11,301 nucleotides of DNA from Verrucomicrobiaceae bacterium (lineage in GTDB: Bacteria; Verrucomicrobiota; Verrucomicrobiae; Verrucomicrobiales; Akkermansiaceae). Position numbers and translations under genes: made by a program. Within the stretch, counting starts at the first letter, position 1, and each line of letters starts with the position of its first letter. The notes beneath the pieces were generated by a model. The model searched no databases. It was not told the origin of the DNA and saw only the letters and a list, made by a program, of their open reading frames with translations. The stretch spans positions 1 to 11,301 of the forward strand of contig CANBTO010000112.1 in the NCBI GenBank assembly GCA_947372405.1, given 5' to 3'. Positions 6,695-11,301 of this stretch are shown here, piece by piece.

Positions 6695-8842
6695 ATGTCC
6701 TCATCCTCCACCCATTTCCTGCACAAAGACCGCATCCCAACCACCGGCGTGCTGGTCATCCCCGGCCGCCTGAGTTTCGAACAGCTTCTCCACCTCGAAC
6801 GCCTGTTCGCAGGGAGGAAAATCACCTGGCTCATCGAGGAAAGTTCGCATCATGATCCCATGTTGCGCGGCCACCTCGAACGGTCCGGTTCCGGAGCCAT
6901 GTTCTCCGCCGCGGACGCCGCGCCCGCGGACGCCGGTGCCCAGCTTCAGCCCTACCTCGCCAACGGCGGTGTGCTCATCTATGTGCCGGGCCGTACGACC
7001 GCACGCAACGCCTCGTCCTGCCACATCCCCTCGTCCCACCTGCGTGCGCTTTGCGCCTTCAAACTGCCGCTCTTGGTGGTTGCCATCGACTGCCCGCGCG
7101 AGTCCTGCCTCTCCGTCGAACGCCGTTCCTCCCTGCCCCACTCGGTTTTCGCTGTTGCGAAACCGGTCCCCGCCGCCGATTCAAGCGTCGCCGCATTCCA
7201 TCAGGCGCTGTTAGAAGCAGCCGAAGAGGCTTACAGCTCGCGCGCCTTGTTCAAGGGCTCGCTCGCCATGGTGCTGTTGGAGGGGCTGAAGAAACACGGT
7301 TCACGAAACCGCATCTTCGACGGCGCCGATGACACCGAGCTGACCTATGACAAGATCCTGCCGGCGGCCATCGCGTTCTCCAAGTTCATCAAGCAGGAAA
7401 CCGACCAGCCGCGCGTCGCCATCGTGCTGCCTCCCGGGAAAGCCGGCCTCATCGCCAATCTCGCCGTCATCTTCGCCGGCAAGACCCCGGTGAACCTGAA
7501 CTTCACCGCCGGTCCCGAGGCCATCCGCTCGTGCATCCGCCAGTCCGGCGTGGACCGCTTCATCACCGCGGATCCGTTTGTTAGAAAAATCTCCTCCTTC
7601 CCATGGCCGCCTAACAGGGACCTCATCCTCATCGAGCGCGTCATGCCGCTGCTCAAGAAGAAGATCGTCACCTGGGCCGCTGTTTCGAAGGTCCTGCCTG
7701 CCGCCGTGCTTGGCGCCGTGCTGGGCCTGAACAAACGCCGCGGCAACGACGAGGCCACACTGCTCTTCACCTCCGGCTCCTCCGGCGAGCCCAAGGGCGT
7801 CGTGCTCAGCCACCGCAACATGCTGGCCAACGTCACCCAGTTCGCCTCGCGCCTCGACCTGCCGGACGGCTCCGCCATTCTCGGCTGCCTGCCGCTTTTC
7901 CACTCGTTCGGCTGCACCGTCACGCTCTGGTTCCCCGTCATCGAGGGCGTGAACCTCGTCACCTATCCCAGCCCGCTTGAAACCAAGCGCCTCGCGGAAC
8001 TCATCGCCCTCCATCAGATCAACGTCTTCCTTTCCACCCCCACATTCCTCCGGGGTTACATGAAGCGCATCGACCCCGCGCAGCTTTCCTCGTTAAAACT
8101 CGTAGTCACCGGCGCGGAGAAACTGCCGCAATCCCTCGCCAACGCCTTCGAGGAGAAATTCGGCGTCCGCCCGCAGGAAGGCTACGGCCTGACGGAAACC
8201 TCGCCCGCCTCCAACGTCAACCTGCCGGACCCCGAACCGGAGAAGGACGCCGTCACTCTGCCATGCTCGCGCAACGGCTCCGTCGGTCAGATGCTGCCCG
8301 GCCTCGCCATCCGCATCACTGATCCCGCCACCGAACAACCGATCCCCATCAACAAACAGGGCATCATCTGGTTCAAGGGCTCCAACGTTTTTCCGGGCTA
8401 TCTCGGCGATCCGAAGAAAACCGCCGATGTCCTCAAGGACGGCTGGTTCCGCACCGGTGATGTCGGCCGTGTGGATGACGACGGCTTCCTCTACATCGAA
8501 GGCCGAATTTCACGCTTCTCCAAGATCGCGGGTGAAATGGTTCCCCACGAAACCGTGGAGGCCGCCATCAACAAGGTCCTCGGCCTCGATGGCGAGACCG
8601 AGCGCCGCATCGCCGTCGTCGGCGTGCCGGACGAACAGAAAGGCGAGGCCATCCTCCTGCTCTCCACCATCGCCGGACCCGCCCTCGAACAGGAATGCAT
8701 CGACCTCCGCTACAAGTTGTTGGATGAGGGGTTGTCCTCCCTCTGGTGCCCGAAACAGATCGTCCCCGTCAACGAGATCCCCGTCCTCGCCTCCGGCAAA
8801 CTCGACATCAAGGCCTGCGAAGCCCTCGTCAAACGGGGTTAA
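6695..8842 (+). CDS. Aas-like acyl-ACP synthetase (AMP-binding) with degenerate N-terminal PlsC-type domain
   Basis: This 715-residue protein is probably membrane-associated. Residues from about 200 to 715 form an ANL adenylating enzyme. The P-loop is FTSGSSGEPKGV (358-369), the acidic motif is EGYGLTETSP (495-504), and GWFRTGD (583-589) follows. GRISRFSKIAGEMV is at 603-616 and the catalytic lysine is K702 in SGKLD. The order and wording match the synthetase half of E. coli Aas, which activates fatty acids onto ACP to re-acylate lysophospholipid. Residues 13-180 align with the PlsC acyltransferase half of Aas. However, the catalytic NHxxxxD is replaced by GRLSFEQ (24-30), and the substrate-binding PEGR by VPGR (97-100). 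Aas's MFS domain is absent. The frame is open from 6368, but that stretch overlaps the fucosidase. The ATG at 6695 starts the recognisable protein. Acyltransferase activity is unlikely; ligase activity is well supported. Confidence 0.88.
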   Translation: MSSSSTHFLHKDRIPTTGVLVIPGRLSFEQLLHLERLFAGRKITWLIEESSHHDPMLRGHLERSGSGAMFSAADAAPADAGAQLQPYLANGGVLIYVPGRTTARNASSCHIPSSHLRALCAFKLPLLVVAIDCPRESCLSVERRSSLPHSVFAVAKPVPAADSSVAAFHQALLEAAEEAYSSRALFKGSLAMVLLEGLKKHGSRNRIFDGADDTELTYDKILPAAIAFSKFIKQETDQPRVAIVLPPGKAGLIANLAVIFAGKTPVNLNFTAGPEAIRSCIRQSGVDRFITADPFVRKISSFPWPPNRDLILIERVMPLLKKKIVTWAAVSKVLPAAVLGAVLGLNKRRGNDEATLLFTSGSSGEPKGVVLSHRNMLANVTQFASRLDLPDGSAILGCLPLFHSFGCTVTLWFPVIEGVNLVTYPSPLETKRLAELIALHQINVFLSTPTFLRGYMKRIDPAQLSSLKLVVTGAEKLPQSLANAFEEKFGVRPQEGYGLTETSPASNVNLPDPEPEKDAVTLPCSRNGSVGQMLPGLAIRITDPATEQPIPINKQGIIWFKGSNVFPGYLGDPKKTADVLKDGWFRTGDVGRVDDDGFLYIEGRISRFSKIAGEMVPHETVEAAINKVLGLDGETERRIAVVGVPDEQKGEAILLLSTIAGPALEQECIDLRYKLLDEGLSSLWCPKQIVPVNEIPVLASGKLDIKACEALVKRG

Positions 8843-8863
8843 GCATCTTGTTTATCTTCCACT

Positions 8864-8884
8864 GATCACTGCTCACCGATCACT
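8864..8884 (+). repeat. Imperfect 14-bp direct repeat (GATCACT core) upstream of trpA
   Basis: GATCACT occurs at 8864-8870 and again at 8878-8884, exactly 14 bp apart. The intervening CTCACC and the following TCCACT keep partial similarity. It sits in the 57-bp gap between the acyl-ACP synthetase stop and the trpA start. It could be a regulator half-site pair or a decayed tandem repeat; nothing else supports a function. Confidence 0.35.
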
Positions 8885-8899
8885 TTCCACTTCTTTACC

Positions 8900-9694
8900 A
8901 TGCCCGACCGTCTCTCCACCACTTTCCAGAAACTTCGCGAGGCTAACAAAAAGGCGTTCGTCGCCTACATCGCCGCCGGTGATCCGGATTTCGACAAATC
9001 CCTGGAAATCATGAAAACCCTCGCCGACCTCGGCGCGGACATCATCGAGCTCGGACTGCCGTTCTCCGATCCGCTCGCCGACGGCATCGTCAACCAGATG
9101 GCCGCCGACCGCGCGCTCAGGTCCGGCATGACCACGCATCATGTGCTGGACCTCATCCGCGATTTCCGCAAAACGCATGAAACACCCATCGTACTCTTCA
9201 CCTATCTCAACCCGGTCTTCACCTATGGCTTCGAAGCCTTCCATCACGACGCCGCGGCCGCCGGCGCCGATGGCATCCTTTTGTTAGACCTGCCGCCGGA
9301 CGAGGCCGCGCTCAACACCGACCTCGCCGTGGGTGCGGGACTCAAGCACATCCGCCTCATCGCCCCCACCACTCCGCCGGAGCGCGTGAAGTTGCTGGCG
9401 CAATCGTCGGAAGGTTTCATCTATGCGCTCTCCCGCACCGGCGTCACGGGGGCCCACGGCGCGCCATCCGCAAACATCGCGGAACTCGTTGCCTCCATCA
9501 AAGCCCACACCGACGTACCGGTCTGCGTCGGCTTCGGCATCAGCACCCCCGAACAGGCCGCCATGGTCGCCGCAGCCGCCGACGGAGTCATCGTCGGCTC
9601 CGCCATCGTCAAGCAGGTGGAACTGAACCAGGACAACCCCGCTAAAGCCGTCAGGGATTTCACCGCGCCGCTCATCGCCGCCACCAAAAAGTAG
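8900..9694 (+). CDS. trpA: Tryptophan synthase alpha subunit
   Basis: TrpA cleaves indole-3-glycerol phosphate to indole and glyceraldehyde-3-phosphate, passing indole to TrpB in the cytoplasmic alpha2-beta2 complex. The 264-residue product has the normal family length and a TIM-barrel pattern. The catalytic pair is present: E50 in IELGLPFSDPLADG (49-62) and D61. The loop-6 segment SRTGVTGA (178-185) and the phosphate-binding GFGIS (211-215) and VGSAIV (232-237) are recognisable. The signature after ADG reads IVNQ rather than the usual PVIQ/PTIQ. The ATG at 8900 gives the typical start MPDRLSTTFQKLRE. trpB is not adjacent, unlike in many bacteria. A strong terminator follows immediately, so this is the last gene of the plus-strand run from aroB. 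Confidence 0.95.
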   Translation: MPDRLSTTFQKLREANKKAFVAYIAAGDPDFDKSLEIMKTLADLGADIIELGLPFSDPLADGIVNQMAADRALRSGMTTHHVLDLIRDFRKTHETPIVLFTYLNPVFTYGFEAFHHDAAAAGADGILLLDLPPDEAALNTDLAVGAGLKHIRLIAPTTPPERVKLLAQSSEGFIYALSRTGVTGAHGAPSANIAELVASIKAHTDVPVCVGFGISTPEQAAMVAAAADGVIVGSAIVKQVELNQDNPAKAVRDFTAPLIAATKK

Positions 9695-9696
9695 TC

Positions 9697-9720
9697 ACGG
9701 ACTTCAGTCCGTTTCTTTTT
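9697..9720 (+). terminator. Rho-independent terminator after trpA
   Basis: ACGGAC-TTCA-GTCCGT forms a perfect 6-bp stem with a tetraloop; the T-A pair inside the loop could lengthen it to 7 bp. It is followed at once by the T-rich run TTCTTTTT. It starts 2 bp after the trpA stop and 38 bp before the first GspG-like gene, so it separates the two transcription units. Confidence 0.8.
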
Positions 9721-9734
9721 CACATCTATCACCC

Positions 9735-10316
9735 ATGAATAAGAAGCCGGGCATGGATGGCAAGCATGAGTCACGACGCTTCAGCATTGCAAATGTTGCG
9801 ATTGGAACCGTCTTGGGACTCACCATTCCGGCAGTCTATATGTTTACGGCGGGCCATGTTGACCCGCGTCCCAACCGCAGCAAATACGCCCTCGCCACCG
9901 CCATCGCAATCGAAAGCGCTGTAATCAATTTTCAAACCGAATACGGAGCCCTCCCTGACGCCGCCAGTCATGTCACCACCGACTCCTCAGAAGGCATCAA
10001 CCTCCTGTCCATCCTGCTGGGTCTGGAACCCCAGATCCAAAAACCCCAAAACACCCGCGGCATCAAGCTTCTGTATGTAAAGGAAGGCAAAGACCGCAAA
10101 AACGGCCTGATCTATTCCGAGTCCGGAACCTCAATCGAAGGTCTCTTCGATCCGTGGGGAAACCCCTACACCATCGAACTCGACACCCAAAACGCAGGCC
10201 ACCTTCATTTCACCATCGGCAACAAGACCATCGAACTCAAGAACCGCCGCGTCGCAGCCTATTCCCCTGGGCCGGATGGAAAACTTGGAACCAAAGACGA
10301 CGTCATTACTTGGTGA
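9735..10316 (+). CDS. GspG-like membrane-anchored protein, array copy 1
   Basis: This 193-residue protein has a short polar N-terminus with SRRFSIANV (13-21), a single hydrophobic segment (about 19-40), and a periplasmic part resembling the type II secretion major pseudopilin GspG. That part contains the helix AIAIESAVINFQTEYG (56-71), DPWGNPYTIELD (139-150) and a C-terminal YSPGPDGKLGTKDDV (176-190), where pseudopilins bind calcium. Unlike real pseudopilins, it lacks the G|FTLIE prepilin-peptidase site: Arg replaces Gly before the Phe, and Asn replaces the Glu at position 5. It is therefore probably a plain N-in membrane-anchored protein. It follows the trpA terminator and needs its own promoter, which I cannot identify in the 38-bp gap. 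The function is unknown. Confidence 0.85.
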   Translation: MNKKPGMDGKHESRRFSIANVAIGTVLGLTIPAVYMFTAGHVDPRPNRSKYALATAIAIESAVINFQTEYGALPDAASHVTTDSSEGINLLSILLGLEPQIQKPQNTRGIKLLYVKEGKDRKNGLIYSESGTSIEGLFDPWGNPYTIELDTQNAGHLHFTIGNKTIELKNRRVAAYSPGPDGKLGTKDDVITW

Positions 10317-10392
10317 ACAGCCCTTATGATTCAAAGCATCCCGGGCATCATCCTTCCTTGAATTGCTTTCCCATACTGCTACGTCTTTCGTC
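10317..10392 (+). repeat. 76-bp inter-gene spacer, repeat copy A
   Basis: This spacer lies between the copy 1 stop and the copy 2 start. It matches the spacer at 10972-11047 in length and at 74 of 76 positions; the differences are at 10325 and in the TTT/TTG before GCGTC/TCGTC near the start codon. It contains CCCGGG and two inverted-repeat pairs, ATTCAA (10329-10334) with TTGAAT (10358-10363) and AAAGCA (10333-10338) with TGCTTT (10364-10369). It has no Shine-Dalgarno sequence and no terminator-like T tract. It may carry a promoter or a 5' leader for the following copy. Confidence 0.85.
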
Positions 10393-10971
10393 ATGAGTGA
10401 AACACCGGAAATGGATGGGCGGAAAAAGTCCCGGCGCTTCGACCTCGCGAATGTAGCAGCCGCAACCTTCCTGGGTCTTATCTTTCTGGCGTTCATTGCA
10501 TATTTTTTGGGACCAAGAAACATAGGCTGCCGCAGGACAACAGAGTCATCGACCGCCATCGCACTTGAATCCGCAGTCATCAATTTCCAAACCGAATTAG
10601 GAAACATCCCCGACGTTGGAGCCCACATAACAACCGACTCCCCGGAAGGCATTCAACTCCTGACCATTCTACTCGGAATGGAACCCCAGACCGGAAAAAT
10701 CCAAAACACCCGCGGCATCAAGTTCCTGAATGCAAGAGAAGGCAAGAACCGCAAGAACAGCCTGATTTACTCCAAATCCGGAACCTCAATCGAAGGTCTC
10801 TTCGATCGGTGGGGAAACCCCTACACCATCGAACTCGACACCCGGAACGCAGGCCACCTGCATTTCACCCTCGGCAACAGAACCATCGACCTCAAGAACC
10901 GCCGCGTCGCGGCCTATTCTCCTGGTCCGGATGGAAAACTTGGAACCGAAGATGACGTCCTCACTTGGTGA
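10393..10971 (+). CDS. GspG-like membrane-anchored protein, array copy 2
   Basis: This 192-residue paralogue of copy 1 starts at the ATG at 10393, matching the N-termini of the other copies (MSETPEMDG here, MNKKPGMDG in copy 1). An upstream in-frame ATG at 10363 lies inside the repeated spacer and is rejected. SRRFDLANV (13-21) leads into a hydrophobic helix (about 19-40), a basic variable stretch with C46, then the conserved helix ALESAVINFQTELG (57-70). FDRWGNPYTIELD (137-149) and YSPGPDGKLGTEDDV (175-189) close the protein. From NTRGIK (105-110) onward it is highly similar to copy 1. Like copy 1 it lacks a usable prepilin-peptidase site. It is presumably a membrane-anchored protein with its globular domain outside the cytoplasm; the role is unknown. 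Confidence 0.85.
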   Translation: MSETPEMDGRKKSRRFDLANVAAATFLGLIFLAFIAYFLGPRNIGCRRTTESSTAIALESAVINFQTELGNIPDVGAHITTDSPEGIQLLTILLGMEPQTGKIQNTRGIKFLNAREGKNRKNSLIYSKSGTSIEGLFDRWGNPYTIELDTRNAGHLHFTLGNRTIDLKNRRVAAYSPGPDGKLGTEDDVLTW

Positions 10972-11047
10972 ACAGCCCTGATGATTCAAAGCATCCCGGG
11001 CATCATCCTTCCTTGAATTGCTTTCCCATACTGCTACGTCTTGCGTC
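10972..11047 (+). repeat. 76-bp inter-gene spacer, repeat copy B
   Basis: This is the second copy of the array spacer, identical to 10317-10392 except at two positions. It lies between the copy 2 stop and the copy 3 start. Both inverted-repeat pairs are preserved. Confidence 0.85.
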
Positions 11048-11301
11048 ATGAGCGAAACACCGGTCATGGATGGCATGCAGAAGTCCCGGCGCTTCGACCT
11101 CGCGAATGTTGCAGCCGCAACCTTCCTGAGTCTTGTCATTCTGGGGGTCTTAATATTTGTGATGAGCCCCTCACCACCGCGCCACAGCAAAACTCTCACC
11201 ACCGCCACCGCCATTGAAAAGGGAGTCATCAACTTCCAAACCGAATACGGCGCCATGCCTGACGTCGCCAGTCATGTCACCACAGACTCCCCGGAAGGCA
11301 T
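11048..11301 (+). CDS. GspG-like membrane-anchored protein, array copy 3 (cut by window end)
   Basis: An open frame from the ATG at 11048 runs off the right edge after 84 codons. It begins MSETPVMDGMQKSRRFDLAN, nearly the same as copy 2, followed by a divergent hydrophobic helix (about 19-40), a proline-rich SPSPPRHSK stretch (40-48) and the helix AIEKGVINFQTEYG (55-68). The segment EYGAMPDVASHVTTDS (66-81) is closer to copy 1 than to copy 2, making this copy a mosaic. It has the same Arg-Arg-Phe-Asp start to the hydrophobic segment in place of a prepilin cleavage site. Its C-terminal half should resemble copies 1 and 2 but is outside the window. Confidence 0.8.
   Translation, partial: MSETPVMDGMQKSRRFDLANVAAATFLSLVILGVLIFVMSPSPPRHSKTLTTATAIEKGVINFQTEYGAMPDVASHVTTDSPEG

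Larger units (their letters stand above)
1747..9298. repeat. Interspersed octamer family YTGTTAGR (dispersed, ten sites)
   Basis: Plus-strand sites are at 1992-1999, 4476-4483, 7208-7215, 7578-7585 and 9291-9298. Minus-strand sites are at 1747-1754, 3197-3204, 3296-3303, 7610-7617 and 8942-8949 (the last ends in C instead of R). All ten have a pyrimidine first, and nine of ten a purine last. They lie inside genes, in both orientations relative to transcription, and use codons rare for this sequence (TTA Leu, AGA Arg). A rough base-composition estimate predicts about one such octamer in the window. The coordinates give the outer limits of the family, not a continuous repeat. Confidence 0.55.
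9735..11301 (+). repeat. Tandem gene array, about 655-bp period, at least three units
   Basis: Start codons at 9735, 10393 and 11048 are 658 and 655 bp apart. The units share the spacer, the 5' end of the gene and the 3' half of the gene, while the segment around the membrane anchor and just after it is divergent. The array continues past the right edge. Sampled stretches show lower GC (about 50-58%) than the trpA region (about 68% in one sampled line), and the octamer YTGTTAGR does not occur here. Both suggest a history different from the flanking housekeeping genes. Confidence 0.9.

Noticed and set aside
10363..10392. Earlier ATG (10363) for array copy 2
   Set aside because: It lies inside the repeated spacer, and the start at 10393 matches copies 1 and 3.
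9735..10971. Calling the array genes gspG or type IV pilin genes
   Set aside because: The core resembles GspG, but the prepilin-peptidase site is absent and no secretion or pilus genes are nearby, so the symbol would mislead.
1..11301. CRISPR array, insertion sequence, transposase, tRNA or rRNA
   Set aside because: No short regular repeats with unique spacers, no transposase-like protein, and no clover-leaf or rRNA-like sequence were seen on either strand; the 655-bp tandem units are protein-coding.

Overview
The window reads as chromosomal DNA of a GC-rich bacterium. I infer the phylum Verrucomicrobiota (a Luteolibacter- or Haloferula-like relative). This rests on the overall gene style, the absence of Shine-Dalgarno sequences before every start, a secreted GH29 fucosidase, a histidine kinase with discoidin-like sensor domains, and GspG-type proteins ending in a PGPDGKLGT-like motif. 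The assignment is by resemblance only; no marker gene is present.

Layout. (a) 1-1158, plus strand: the last codons of a DUF1295-type membrane protein, followed 16 bp later by a methyltransferase of the cyclopropane-synthase/coclaurine N-methyltransferase family. (b) 1282-3720, minus strand: a two-gene unit, a small cupin followed after 18 bp by a large membrane histidine kinase with periplasmic discoidin-like domains. No response regulator is visible. (c) 4014-9694, plus strand: aroB (3-dehydroquinate synthase), a secreted alpha-L-fucosidase, an Aas-like acyl-ACP synthetase whose N-terminal acyltransferase domain has lost its catalytic residues, and trpA (tryptophan synthase alpha). A convincing intrinsic terminator follows trpA at 9697-9720. 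(d) 9735-11301, plus strand: a head-to-tail array of at least three paralogous, membrane-anchored GspG-like proteins. The repeat period is about 655 bp, near-identical 76-bp spacers separate the copies, and the last copy runs off the window.

How the parts relate. aroB and trpA both serve aromatic amino acid synthesis, but neither has its usual pathway neighbours. The fucosidase would supply fucose from fucosylated glycans. The acyl-ACP synthetase would recycle free fatty acids into phospholipid. The DUF1295/methyltransferase pair probably belongs to a lipid or small-molecule modification cluster that continues left of the window. The most unusual region is the GspG-like array: its members keep the pseudopilin core, but the prepilin-peptidase site is degenerate in the same way in all three copies.

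A second large-scale signal is an interspersed octamer, YTGTTAGR, with nine exact copies and one near copy between 1747 and 9298 on both strands. It is absent from the methyltransferase region and from the GspG-like array.
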